NCBI GenBank assembly: GCA_964577175.1
Contig: CAZNYC010000009.1
Location: 1-53,087, forward strand
DNA: 53,087 nt
Direction: 5' to 3'
Source of the DNA: BS750m-G62 sp964577175
GTDB lineage: Bacteria > Planctomycetota > Phycisphaerae > FEN-1346
Below the pieces are notes generated by a model, which saw only the letters and a list, made by a program, of their open reading frames with translations, was not told where the DNA came from and ran no database searches. A program made the translations under genes and the position numbers. Shown here piece after piece: positions 42,989 to 52,190 of the stretch. Within the stretch, counting starts at the first letter, position 1. Every line of letters starts with the position of its first letter.

Positions 42989-45017
42989 AGAAGCCGACTC
43001 CTTGTCCACGGCGCATGCGGGCCGTCGGATCGTACCGGCTGTACCGCCTGTTTCGACCGTCGCCGGCGTGGCGCGTGGCATCGCCGTTCCAACCGACGTA
43101 CATGCCCATGCTGCAATTGCCGGCGGGGACCTCGAGGTACTTCGTTATGTCCCCCCGGATCTCAATGGCCTGAAGGCGGCGGGCCTTCCCCGGCGCCCAC
43201 GCGTACTGGTAGTAACTGGCCAACGTCGAGGCGTTGCGGGTAATCCAGTACGGCACGCCTCGCGACATGTCCACGCCCTGCAAAGGAGGGTCCCCCTGCC
43301 AACCGTACTGATCGGGCCCGACGTGGTCTCGGAAGAACCCGCCGAGAACCTCGGTCAGTCCGCCTCGCGTGGTCACCGCGTGGACGGCGGGCGACTCGGT
43401 CTTCATACCCAGGGCGATCAAGCGGGCGCCCCTGTTACGGAAGTAGGTCCGCGGCAGACTGTCGGAGCCCTTGAACGGGTTGTTCTCCGCGTTGCATTGA
43501 CGCACGAGGAAGGTGCCCGGGCCCTCGAGCACCGTATCCCCGATCCCCTCGTCGACGATCACCGTGCCGGTCGCCCGGGGCGTCGTGTGAAAGGAGGCGT
43601 AGCCGACGGCGTCGAAATAGACATCCTGAGGGGTATCGATCTCGACGGCGACGATCCTGTTGTTCCACGGCCAGGCGCTGACGCCGAGCCCCCACACGGT
43701 GATCGGATGTCGGCCTTTCCCGTCGAATTTCACCAGCGGCCTGCCCGTGCCGACGAAGGCGTCCCTGGCGTTACGCCCGTCAATCTGCGACTGGAACCCC
43801 ACGATACGGCGTACGTTGCCCCGGATGTGAATCGTGTCGCTGATGCGGTAGGTCTTGCCGAACCGGAAGTAGAGTGTCCGTGCACCCGAATCGACGGCCC
43901 GCTGCACGGTCCGCGTATCGTCGCCGCCGGTCGGCTCAACGACCCTCCACCGGCCGGGCGGTTCCTCGAACGGCTCCGGGGGCGTCGGCAGGGCCAGGTC
44001 CCGTCTACCCCCTTTTGCCGGAAACACCTTCCGGACCTCCCCGGCGACCTTTTCTCTCACACGGGAACCGGTGACGGGACGGCTTCCCTCGCCTACCGCC
44101 CCGCGGTAGCCCGACGACGTGATGTTTCGCACATAGGCCGCCCCGCCCCGGTATTCGATGCCGCAGTACCGACGACTGCCGCCGGCCAACTCGGCGTCTA
44201 CGAGCACCAGGTGCGCCATCGTCCCCTCGTTGCGGATCGCCGGCACGTGGTTCCGGCTCGTCAGGCCCTGCACCGAGATCGGGAACCGATTACGGATCCC
44301 AACCACACGCTGGTTCATGAGCGTGACGCCGACCAGGGTCGCGTGCGAAACGTTGCCCGGGGTATCGATGCCGATCTCGAACCCTTCGATGCGGACGTCG
44401 CGAATCATGCCGGGGCCGAACTCCGTGGCCGAAAGGTCCACGCCGATCTTCCCTCGGCCGTCGCCGGACCGGACGGTCACATCGCTGACCATCCCCTGGT
44501 TGTGCGTGGTGTAGCGAATGCCGATCGCCGCCGCATTGCCCTTGCCGGTGTCGACGGTCAGGTTCATGATGTAATTGGCAAACGCGGCGTTGGCGCGGTT
44601 CTCCCGTCCGTAATACGGCCCGGGGACGCCCGTAAAGAGGACGGGCTTGCCCTCGCCGTTCGTAAAGCCGCTGCACGCATCCTTGAGTTTGATGATCGTC
44701 TTCTCTCGATGCTCGCCGATCAGGTAACATCGGCGGGGCCAGCCAATCGTATCGCTGACCAGGTAGGTTCCAGCAGGCACGTATACGACAGCCCAGTCGC
44801 CCGGGGGGTCCTTCCGCACGGCAAAGCCTTCCCGGAATGCCTCGGTATCGTCATGCACACCGTCACCCCTGGCGCTGAGGTGCCGTACGCTGCGGAACTC
44901 GAGGTACTGGGTGCTGGTGGCGATGTCCCCCGGAAACACGATCCGTCCGGCCTGCGCGGACGCCGCCACCAGCGTCAGGGCGAGAACACACCCGGCCGTC
45001 GCCTCATGTCTCATCAT
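42972..45017 (-). CDS. Exported pectate-lyase-3-type right-handed beta-helix protein
   Basis: This 681-residue protein has a signal peptide to about residue 23. It opens with a classical Pectate_lyase_3 / rhamnogalacturonase-type start (SVRHLSARGDGVHDDTEAF, then VVYVPAGTYLVSDTI), with a second such start near residue 365 (DDTRTVQRAVDSGARTLYF, YRISDTIHIRG), so it contains two tandem beta-helix domains. Families with this doubled layout include GH55-like glucanases and phage-type glycan depolymerases; catalytic residues cannot be identified by eye. It follows the DUF5060-type hydrolase gene by 124 bases and overlaps the next family member by 17 bases. A role in uronan or glucan breakdown or binding is inferred. 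Confidence 0.85.
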   Translation of the reverse strand: MMRHEATAGCVLALTLVAASAQAGRIVFPGDIATSTQYLEFRSVRHLSARGDGVHDDTEAFREGFAVRKDPPGDWAVVYVPAGTYLVSDTIGWPRRCYLIGEHREKTIIKLKDACSGFTNGEGKPVLFTGVPGPYYGRENRANAAFANYIMNLTVDTGKGNAAAIGIRYTTHNQGMVSDVTVRSGDGRGKIGVDLSATEFGPGMIRDVRIEGFEIGIDTPGNVSHATLVGVTLMNQRVVGIRNRFPISVQGLTSRNHVPAIRNEGTMAHLVLVDAELAGGSRRYCGIEYRGGAAYVRNITSSGYRGAVGEGSRPVTGSRVREKVAGEVRKVFPAKGGRRDLALPTPPEPFEEPPGRWRVVEPTGGDDTRTVQRAVDSGARTLYFRFGKTYRISDTIHIRGNVRRIVGFQSQIDGRNARDAFVGTGRPLVKFDGKGRHPITVWGLGVSAWPWNNRIVAVEIDTPQDVYFDAVGYASFHTTPRATGTVIVDEGIGDTVLEGPGTFLVRQCNAENNPFKGSDSLPRTYFRNRGARLIALGMKTESPAVHAVTTRGGLTEVLGGFFRDHVGPDQYGWQGDPPLQGVDMSRGVPYWITRNASTLASYYQYAWAPGKARRLQAIEIRGDITKYLEVPAGNCSMGMYVGWNGDATRHAGDGRNRRYSRYDPTARMRRGQGVGFYAIRK

Positions 45018-45141
45018 CAGACTGCCACCCGTAGATCAGTCGTCAACGGCTTCGCACGGCTGCGGTCCGACTTCCACGGCTACCGGACGGCCACACCGTC
45101 GCGCGGCGCGGCGCCCGGCGGTCTCGCCGCCCTCCGGGATT

Positions 45142-46779
45142 TCACGGTTCTTCGGACGGTTCCGCTTCCGGCGGATCGGCCTCATGCTGTGGCTCCATCC
45201 GGTCCGGGAAGCGGCCGACGGCGATGGCCCAGTCGCTTGTGCGCGGGGCCTTCCACGTGTGCTTGCGGGGCGCCAGGGGACCGATATCGATCTCGCGGTA
45301 CGCCTTGGTCGTGTCGACGGCAATCGCCGGCAGCGGCCCGGCCGCCTCCGAGAGGTCCATCTCCATGTGGCCGGTCGCTTCCCTGTAAAAGACAAAGTGC
45401 TTTCCGCCGGGCGTCGCGAGGCCGCAGCCGTCCGTCAGGCCTTTAGCGCGGTGCATTTGCAGGAGAAAGCGGCCCTGCCAGAACTCTCGATGACACCGAA
45501 ACTGCTGCGGCTCGGGGTACGGCCCGCGATACTTGCTCCCGGGGTAATGGCCCCAGAACCCCATCATGCCGCCCGCCAACGTCTGGTGCCACATGAACCG
45601 CCGCGTCCCCTCCTGGCTGAGCTGCTCGTTGCGGAGATAGGTATGGCGCTCCTCGTACAGGTGCGGGCGCGAGGTGTCGGAACTCATGTCCTCGACGATC
45701 TCCTCGTACGACCGGACGCTGTAACCGGGGTACGACTTGGCGTCGAGTTCGTCGTTGTACCGGTCCCGACCCCAGAGCATGTGCGGCCAGCCGATGCGGG
45801 CGTGCAGGTAACCGGCCCATTGCTTCAAGTCTTGCTCGCTCGTCCACTCCGTCAGGTCGAAGCCGTAGCCCATCACCCAGCCGGGAAGCGGCCCGAGGCG
45901 AGCAGCGATGTAGCGCTGGATGCGCCGGTCGACTTCTCCGTTGATGCCACCGGGCAGCCCGTCGGGCGTCCACTTTCTCCCGCTGTCGCCCCACGCCCAG
46001 AGGTGGACGTAGAGGCCCCGCCGATGGGCGGCGGTGATCAGGGTGTCGAGCGCCGCGAATGTTTCGAGGTCCGGATTGACGCGGTCGTGATCGTCGTGGC
46101 CCAGGGCATGCGCCTTCAACCACTGGTGGATGACGTGAAAGAAGACGCCGTTGCAGCCGTGCGCTTCGACTTCCTCGAGGTACGCCTTGAGCCGTTGCGG
46201 ATCCGTCAACGTCGGGCGGATGTCCGTCCAGCCCTTGCCTTCGGGGTTGCCGAAACGGTGCTCGTTCATGTACGTGTCAGGCAGGAATCCCTCCAGGTCG
46301 TCCGGCCCACTCACCTGCCGGGCAAACCGATTGCCTTGGTGGGTGATGAAACCGCGGATGCGCGGGTGCGGGTTGGGCCCCACCTCGACCACACCCTCGC
46401 GGCCGTGGAGGTCGGGGACGCTGCTCGTACCATCCTTGCCGTCGGCCTGCGTTCGGAACGTCCACGTGCCGACGCGCGTGCCGGTGAAGCGGAACTTCCA
46501 CGCGTCGTCGCCGGCGTAGAACATCTCCGTCGTGCGCGTTTCTTTGCCGCGCTCATGGCGGAAGGCCACCTTCGCGACGAGGTCGAACGGGTTGCCGTCG
46601 AAGGAATCGTTTTCGAGCGTCCACTCCAGCGTCGGCGACCACATCGTGGCCGTGTTCTCACCGAAGCGGGCCGGGACGATAGACGCCTGTTCCGGCGCCT
46701 CCCCGGCGGCGCGGGCAAAGGCCGGGCCGACCGCCGCCCACACGACGAGCGCAGTCAAAGGGACGATGATGCGTTTCAC
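45142..46779 (-). CDS. Exported DUF5060-type glycoside hydrolase (TIM barrel)
   Basis: GTG at 46779 is chosen although longer starts exist (46803, 46797), because AAGGAG lies 6 bases upstream and it begins a clean signal peptide (MKRIIVPLTALVVW). That gives 545 residues. The N-terminal beta-sandwich (MWSPTLEWTLENDSFDGNPFD, then FRFTGTRVGTWTFRT) matches DUF5060. A TIM-barrel follows with GCNGVFFHVIHQW, RRGLYVHLWAWGDSG, WVMGYGFDLTEWT and HMLWGRDRYNDE; Asp/Glu pairs around GFDLTEW are catalytic candidates. Such proteins are usually annotated as DUF4038/DUF5060 glycosidases with unknown substrate. The C-terminal region adds a beta-domain (KHFVFYREATGHMEMDLSE). It starts 20 bases after the 791-residue family member. 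Confidence 0.85.
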   Translation of the reverse strand: MKRIIVPLTALVVWAAVGPAFARAAGEAPEQASIVPARFGENTATMWSPTLEWTLENDSFDGNPFDLVAKVAFRHERGKETRTTEMFYAGDDAWKFRFTGTRVGTWTFRTQADGKDGTSSVPDLHGREGVVEVGPNPHPRIRGFITHQGNRFARQVSGPDDLEGFLPDTYMNEHRFGNPEGKGWTDIRPTLTDPQRLKAYLEEVEAHGCNGVFFHVIHQWLKAHALGHDDHDRVNPDLETFAALDTLITAAHRRGLYVHLWAWGDSGRKWTPDGLPGGINGEVDRRIQRYIAARLGPLPGWVMGYGFDLTEWTSEQDLKQWAGYLHARIGWPHMLWGRDRYNDELDAKSYPGYSVRSYEEIVEDMSSDTSRPHLYEERHTYLRNEQLSQEGTRRFMWHQTLAGGMMGFWGHYPGSKYRGPYPEPQQFRCHREFWQGRFLLQMHRAKGLTDGCGLATPGGKHFVFYREATGHMEMDLSEAAGPLPAIAVDTTKAYREIDIGPLAPRKHTWKAPRTSDWAIAVGRFPDRMEPQHEADPPEAEPSEEP

Positions 46780-46799
46780 GGCATGCTCCTTATCCATGC

Positions 46800-49175
46800 T
46801 CACGGCTTGTGACTGAAGGCCGAGGCGGGCACCCGCCCCCTCTCGATGCCGGGGCCCTGCCAGGCGAGGCCCAACTCGCCATCGTCGACGCCTTCGCCGA
46901 AGAAGAACGCCGCCCGGAAGCGGTGCTTCCCCGGCCCCAGGACCACCAGTTCATGTTTGTGGCGGCGGGGATCCAGCGGGTTGGGGTCCCACACGATGCG
47001 GTCGCCGATGGAAATCCGTCCGCTGTTGGTCGGGGACGGGTGGAAGCGGTAGATGCCGGCGCGGGGCGCGTCGAGGTACCCCGTGAAGAGCACGACGGTA
47101 TCGCGGCCGTCCGGCCGGGCGTCCGGTCCGACGGTGCGGGCCACGCCGCCCGGGCGGGGCGTGTCCTTCTGGAAGTCCGGCCGCTGCCGCCACGAACCGC
47201 GGTAGTACTCGTAGCGGAGCCCCGGGGCCGTGGCGGCCGGGGCGTCCGGCTCGCGGGGGGCGACGAACTCGAACGTCGCCTCGGCCGGGTCGCCCCGCAG
47301 CACCTCGCCGTCGCGGAAGCACCGCGCCTTGACGGTGGCCCCCTCGGTGAGACTGAACGGGCCGGTGTAGCGGGTCGCCTCGGCGGTCGGATCCGTCCCG
47401 TCGACCGTGTAACGGACCTCGACGCCCTCGAGGTTCTCCTGGTTCGTGGCAACCCGCATGGTCACCGTCACATCCTCGCCGGCGGGGAACTGCCCGCCCA
47501 CGGGCTGGATGCGCGCTTCCCAGGTCGGCTTGTCGTCGCGGACGAAGAGGGGGACGCCGAAGAAGCGGTCCACGGAGCCGTCGGGGCCGCTGCTCTCGGC
47601 CACCTCCTTTCGCTGCTCGTCGGAGGGAGTGTAGCGGGCGATGAGAACCTCGGGCGGCCCGGCGTTTCGTTCGCCGTAGAAGACGTGCTTCCAGGCGTCC
47701 CTCATGTCGGGGTCCATGAGGCGAAGCCCGCCCTTGCGGACGTCGTCGAACAGAACGCCGTCCAACTGCACGTCCGCGCCGTCCCAGACGGTGATGTCGA
47801 TCTGCCGGGGGATGGCCTGGTAGGCCTCGTAGCCCGGTTCGCCTTTCTTGGGCGGCGCGCCGGTGTCGCCGAACCCGTCCTTCCCGTGATAGCGGAAGAC
47901 GAGCCGGGCCTCGGCCGGGTCGTCGCTGTGAACGCGGACGGCGGCGCCGGGCCAGATTTCCAGCCCCCGGTACTCGCCGCGCTTCTGCCACTGGTCACCG
48001 GCAAAAAGGCGTTCGTGGTCCTTGAACGAGAGCCCCACGTAACAGTCCTCGGTGATGGGCCGCTCGGGCGAGCCGGCCTGCAAGCGGCCGCGGACCAGCA
48101 TGTCCTGTTTGTGGGGCTGGTTGACGTTCTTGGCGAAGACCGCGCCCGACTGGAGTTGGAGGACGGCGGCGGGCCCCACGGTCTGGCAGCAGCGGGGTCC
48201 GATGAGCACGGTGCTGCCCTCGCCGACGACGAGGCGTCCCACGTGGACGTGCGTCTCGTCGCCGGACCCCGCGCCGCCGATGATCTCCATCGAGGCGCCC
48301 GGGTCCTCCTTGCGAAGGACCCATTTGCGGGCAAGGGCCTTGGCATCGAGCGAGGCCCAGTCAATCGGCTCGCCGACGGGGCGCGGGTCGCCGTTGCGGA
48401 TGAACGTGTGCTGCGTGCCGCGGAAGTACGCGCACCCGCCGCCGTGGAAATCGGAATCGGCCGAGATCCAGAGGTTGCCGAACAGGCCCTTCACGTTCGC
48501 CTTGAACGACCCGCCGGACTCGACCGTCAGGTGCCGGACAAGGAATCCTTTGCTCTGGTGCCAATGGGCGCCGCCCCGGACGGAGTACGGGCGCTCGGCG
48601 GCGGGGAGCAGGATGTCGGTGTGCTCGTCGAACTCGGCCAGGCGGCGGCTCCGGTTCCAGGTGGGACCGCCCCAGATGACGGTCTTCGGCAGGTCCGCCA
48701 TCGGTTTGCCGTTGGCGAGCCATCCGGCGGCCTCGCGGAGCCGTCCGCTCTTGCCGGGCCGCGCCCAGACGAGCAGCCGCTTCGGCGGGGTCCACGTCTC
48801 GGTCGTGTAAGGCGGCTTGTGGCCCTCAGCGGGCGGTTCGTCCGGCCACTGGAGGGGGCCGAGGAGTTTCTTCTCTTCCTCCGTGAGCGCGCGCTTCGGG
48901 TTGAATTGTTCGCGTTTACCGTCCACGGTCACGGCATGGACGTGCTTCTTCAGCAGCGACCGCACCGTGGCCAGGCGCGGCGAATAGACGACGAGGTGGT
49001 CGTCCATGTCGAACTGGACGGCCAGTTGCCCCCCGACCGTGCGGCCGTCGACGAGTTCGATTGTGCAGGGCACAAGTTCCAGCGCCGGCACCTCCTCGGC
49101 GGCGCGGGCGGGGGACATCCCGGCCGCCACCGCGCACAGCGCCAGTCCGACCGCTCCAGCAATCACATGCCGCAT
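46800..49175 (-). CDS. Exported WARPGKSG family protein, paralogue 2, with chitobiase-like and PA14-like modules
   Basis: This is a 791-residue protein; GGAGG lies 8 bases before the ATG, and the upstream gene ends 3 bases earlier. Signal peptide to about 26. The N-terminal module (CTIELVDGRTVGGQLAVQF, HVHAVTVDGKREQFNPKRAL) and WARPGKSG at 137-144 are nearly identical to paralogue 1 next door, also at DNA level (about 48840-49090 versus 50390-50640), pointing to a recent tandem duplication. Rungs: GNLWISADSDFHGGG, MLVRGRLQAGSPERPITED, LSFKD, LEIWPGAAVRVH, FDDVRKGGLRLMDPDMRDAWKHVFYGERN. The C-terminal half adds a chitobiase-like repeat (VEVRYTVDGTDPTAEATRY) and a PA14-like sandwich (VVLFTGYLDAPRAGIYRF). 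Predicted extracellular; no catalytic residues are evident. Confidence 0.8.
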   Translation of the reverse strand: MRHVIAGAVGLALCAVAAGMSPARAAEEVPALELVPCTIELVDGRTVGGQLAVQFDMDDHLVVYSPRLATVRSLLKKHVHAVTVDGKREQFNPKRALTEEEKKLLGPLQWPDEPPAEGHKPPYTTETWTPPKRLLVWARPGKSGRLREAAGWLANGKPMADLPKTVIWGGPTWNRSRRLAEFDEHTDILLPAAERPYSVRGGAHWHQSKGFLVRHLTVESGGSFKANVKGLFGNLWISADSDFHGGGCAYFRGTQHTFIRNGDPRPVGEPIDWASLDAKALARKWVLRKEDPGASMEIIGGAGSGDETHVHVGRLVVGEGSTVLIGPRCCQTVGPAAVLQLQSGAVFAKNVNQPHKQDMLVRGRLQAGSPERPITEDCYVGLSFKDHERLFAGDQWQKRGEYRGLEIWPGAAVRVHSDDPAEARLVFRYHGKDGFGDTGAPPKKGEPGYEAYQAIPRQIDITVWDGADVQLDGVLFDDVRKGGLRLMDPDMRDAWKHVFYGERNAGPPEVLIARYTPSDEQRKEVAESSGPDGSVDRFFGVPLFVRDDKPTWEARIQPVGGQFPAGEDVTVTMRVATNQENLEGVEVRYTVDGTDPTAEATRYTGPFSLTEGATVKARCFRDGEVLRGDPAEATFEFVAPREPDAPAATAPGLRYEYYRGSWRQRPDFQKDTPRPGGVARTVGPDARPDGRDTVVLFTGYLDAPRAGIYRFHPSPTNSGRISIGDRIVWDPNPLDPRRHKHELVVLGPGKHRFRAAFFFGEGVDDGELGLAWQGPGIERGRVPASAFSHKP

Positions 49176-49178
49176 GGA

Positions 49179-50717
49179 TTATTCCTCCACGGGAAGGGAT
49201 ACGAAAAGGTCGTCCGGCCGGCTCTCGTTGCGCTCGCCGAACGAAACGTGCTTCCAGCGCTGCCGCACCTCCGGCTGGCGCAGCCGGAGACCGCCGCGGT
49301 GGACGTCGTCGAAGTGCACGCCGTCCAGGACGAGCGGCCCCTGGATGTCGATCCCGATCGTACGAGGAAAGGCCATGTAGTCCTTGCCGCTCTCGCCCTT
49401 CATGCGGGACCGCTGCCACGTGTTTTCCCGCCCGTGCCAGCGGATGACGAGCCGGGCCTTCGACGGATCGACCGTGTGCACCGCGACGCGCGCCGCCTGA
49501 GTGAAAACCAGGCCCGGTGCCGCCCGACCGACGGACGGCCCGTCCTTGCCGTAGGCCGAGCGGTCCTTGAAACTGACACCCAGCAGGCAGTCCCTGGTGA
49601 TGGGATGCTCTGGCGTGCCGGCCTCGATGCGCCCCTCGACGACCAGGTCATGGTTGTAATAGGTGGCGTTCTCCATCTTGCAGAACTGGCTGCCCGAGTG
49701 CAGACGGAGGACGGCGTCCTTGCCGATGTTCTGGGTGGAACGCTTTCCGGGCATGAGTTGGGCGTCCGGCGCCACGACGGCGACGCCCGACGGTATCTGG
49801 AAATCGTCACTGGTTTGCGTGGTGCCGCGGAACTCCACCGACGCCACGCCGGCCTTGTTGACCCGGAAGTACTGGGCCACGCTGTAGCCGATGCCGTTGA
49901 CGTAGTTGGCCGCCGGGTATCCCCCCTGCAGGGCGTTGTTCTGCTCGGCCGTGAACGGCGGCTTGTCGTTGATGAAGAACGTATGACGAGCGCCCTTGAC
50001 GGCGATGGTGTACCGCACGCGGAGCCGGCCGTGCGGCGGCAGCCAGAGGTTGCCGACGGCGGTCAGGACGCTCGGGTTCAGTCTGGCCAGGTGACCGACC
50101 GTGATGTGTCGGACCCGCAGCCCGCCGCGCCCCCGGTCCTTGTAGCCGACGGTGTAGGCGCGCCCGGCGGCCGGCAGGAGGATGTCGGTTTCGACGTCGA
50201 ACGCCCCGCCGTCTGCGGCGCGGGCGGGTTTGTCGAACGACATGTCGGGCAGCGGCCGGCCGTTGCAGAGCCAGTTCGCCGGCGCGCTGAGGAGGCCGCT
50301 CTTGCCCGGCCGCGCCCAGACGAGCAATCGCTTGGGCTTGTCCCACGTTTCGGTCGTGTAGGCCGGCTTGTGACCCTTGGCGGGCGGTTCGTCCGGCCAC
50401 TGGAGGGGGCCGAGGAGTTTTCTGTCTTCCTCCGTGAGCGCGCGCTTCGGGTTGAATTGCTCGCGCTTACCGTCCACGGTGACGGCATGGACGTGCTTCT
50501 TCAGCAGCGACCGCACCGTTGCCCGGTGCGGCGAGTAGACGACGAGGTGGGCGTCCATCTCGAACTGCACGGCGAGGCGCCCCTCGACCGTGCGGCCGTC
50601 GACGAGTTCGATCGTGCAGGGCGCCAGTTCCAACGCCGGCACGTCCTCGGCGGCGTGGGCGGGAAGCCACACCGCCAAGCAGACACAGACCGCCATAACG
50701 CGTCGTCGCAGATGCAT
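49179..50717 (-). CDS. Exported WARPGKSG family protein, paralogue 1 (no C-terminal modules)
   Basis: This 512-residue protein has a signal peptide to about residue 22 (ending AHAAE) and the shared N-terminal module at 33-92 (CTIELVDGRTVEGRLAVQF, VYSPHRATVRSLLKKHVHAVTVDG). WARPGKSG is at 134-141. The core rungs are the same as in the relatives (GNLWLPPHGRLRVR, YFRVNKAGVASVEFRG, HDLVVEGRIEAGTPEHPITRD, LGVSFKD, FDDVHRGGLRLRQPEVRQRWKHVSFGERN). It ends directly after the core, so it is the minimal N-module plus core form. The first gene after FecR, it begins 9 bases from the FecR stop and its start is preceded by GAGGAG, though 12 bases away. Function is unknown; secreted and operon-linked to glycan-active enzymes. 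Confidence 0.8.
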   Translation of the reverse strand: MHLRRRVMAVCVCLAVWLPAHAAEDVPALELAPCTIELVDGRTVEGRLAVQFEMDAHLVVYSPHRATVRSLLKKHVHAVTVDGKREQFNPKRALTEEDRKLLGPLQWPDEPPAKGHKPAYTTETWDKPKRLLVWARPGKSGLLSAPANWLCNGRPLPDMSFDKPARAADGGAFDVETDILLPAAGRAYTVGYKDRGRGGLRVRHITVGHLARLNPSVLTAVGNLWLPPHGRLRVRYTIAVKGARHTFFINDKPPFTAEQNNALQGGYPAANYVNGIGYSVAQYFRVNKAGVASVEFRGTTQTSDDFQIPSGVAVVAPDAQLMPGKRSTQNIGKDAVLRLHSGSQFCKMENATYYNHDLVVEGRIEAGTPEHPITRDCLLGVSFKDRSAYGKDGPSVGRAAPGLVFTQAARVAVHTVDPSKARLVIRWHGRENTWQRSRMKGESGKDYMAFPRTIGIDIQGPLVLDGVHFDDVHRGGLRLRQPEVRQRWKHVSFGERNESRPDDLFVSLPVEE

Positions 50718-50726
50718 GTCCGGGCG

Positions 50727-52190
50727 TTACTCCTCTTGCGACCGTCCGAGCGTGATGCGCACATCGGCCAGGTCCACGGCGATGTCTCGGTCCCTGTGCC
50801 GCTCGCGACCGTAGAAGGCGACGTGATTCGTATCGGAGGTATCCTTGATGACGGTGGCCGTGACCGTCACGCGGTTGGCGGGATTGCCCACCTCGCTCAG
50901 CGTCGCCGACAGGCGGAGACCGTCGTCGATGATCTCGAACCGATAGGCCGCGTCGTGCTGCACCTCGAAGTCCCCGGTCACGACCCGCCGGCTGATGCGG
51001 AAGTCGCTTCCGGCCTCCATGATTTCCGCGTACGGGTGTTTGGTGCTCAGCCGGTAGACGATGCCGCTCGCCGCGCTGTGGTAGGCCCAGCCGGGCACGT
51101 CCCCCCCGCGGCGCATGTGCCCGTCGCTTCGCGTGACGACGTTCATCTCGTGCCAGGTGACGTGCGGCCCGAACGTGGGGAAACGGATGGTGCCCGTCAC
51201 GCGCAGCCGGCCGGAGACGAGCGAATCGAACTCTTCCGCCGTCACGAGGTACGCGGCGTTGACCAGTCGGACGGCCCCCGGGAGGAGTTCCACCTGCGAG
51301 TCCGGGTACGGGAGGCGCGTTTGCCAGACCTGCGGATCGAGCGCACCGCGGGCGAAATCGTCGGCCAGCGCGATGCGGGGAGGCACCGTCGTCGTCCCCG
51401 CGAACCGGGCCCCGTCCGGCGCGATGGCCGAGACCGCGCCGGCCTCCACGCGCACGGCCTGGTCCGCGTCGAGCCGCCGCTGCATGCCGTCCTGCGGCGT
51501 CACGTCGACGCGGCCGCGGAAGACGTGCACCTCGGTCGCGCCGGCGGGTTCGGCCAGCACGCCGAATTCCGTCCCGTTGTCCACGACCTCGGCGCCCGGC
51601 GTGCGGACGGTGAACCCCTTCGCCTCTTCCGGCACGCCGGCCCAGAGGGTCCCCTCGCGCAGATCGATGGCGGCGGCCGACGCCAACCGCACGCGGGCCC
51701 GCCGGTGGAGCGTGACGGTGGCGCCGCTCGTCAGGGCGATCTCCGCCACGCCGCCCTTCAGCCGCAGGTCCTGGCCCGGATACAGCGGCTGCCCCGGCGC
51801 CGGGCCCGAGTCGGATTCCCACCGGCAGTCCACGGCACCCGCGAGATGGCCGATCGGTGCCGGGCCCGTGCCGCGCAGCACGGCGAAGGCCGCCGCGGCC
51901 AGTCCCACGAACACCGCCGCCGCCATCGCCGCCAGGCCGTACCAACGGACGCGAAACGTGCGCGCCCCTCCGGCCGGCTGCGGCAGCGTCGCCGCCCGGT
52001 CCCGTCCCTGCCACAGCAGGACGCCGTGCAGATCCATGTAGGCGACGTAGAAGAGCCTCGCCGCTTCGCTCTCTCGCAGCATCGCTTCCAGCCGCGCCCT
52101 CTCCTCGGCCGTGATCGTGCCGTCGCACACGGCGGCCGCCAGCGACCACAGGGCCTCGTCGGGCGGGTGGATGTCGAGGGCATCGTTCAT
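50727..52190 (-). CDS. FecR-like membrane protein with an outer LamG-like domain
   Basis: The ATG at 52190 overlaps the sigma-factor stop by 4 bases; 487 residues. Residues 1-70 form a short N-terminal helical region (EALWSLAAAVCDGTITAEERARLEAML), the anti-sigma-like part usual in planctomycete FecR proteins. A transmembrane helix is at about 84-106. The FecR domain is about 135-235 (ALTSGATVTLHRRARVRL, GTLWAGVPEEAKGFTVRTPGAEVVDNGTEFGV). A concanavalin-like LamG-type sandwich occupies about 275-485 (DDFARGALDPQVWQTRLPY, ending VTVTATVIKDTSDTNHVAFYG). In other bacteria FecR-type proteins relay outer signals to an ECF sigma factor; the extra LamG-like module could bind a sugar polymer directly. 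Pairing with the overlapping sigma gene is strong evidence for joint action. Confidence 0.88.
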   Translation of the reverse strand: MNDALDIHPPDEALWSLAAAVCDGTITAEERARLEAMLRESEAARLFYVAYMDLHGVLLWQGRDRAATLPQPAGGARTFRVRWYGLAAMAAAVFVGLAAAAFAVLRGTGPAPIGHLAGAVDCRWESDSGPAPGQPLYPGQDLRLKGGVAEIALTSGATVTLHRRARVRLASAAAIDLREGTLWAGVPEEAKGFTVRTPGAEVVDNGTEFGVLAEPAGATEVHVFRGRVDVTPQDGMQRRLDADQAVRVEAGAVSAIAPDGARFAGTTTVPPRIALADDFARGALDPQVWQTRLPYPDSQVELLPGAVRLVNAAYLVTAEEFDSLVSGRLRVTGTIRFPTFGPHVTWHEMNVVTRSDGHMRRGGDVPGWAYHSAASGIVYRLSTKHPYAEIMEAGSDFRISRRVVTGDFEVQHDAAYRFEIIDDGLRLSATLSEVGNPANRVTVTATVIKDTSDTNHVAFYGRERHRDRDIAVDLADVRITLGRSQEE

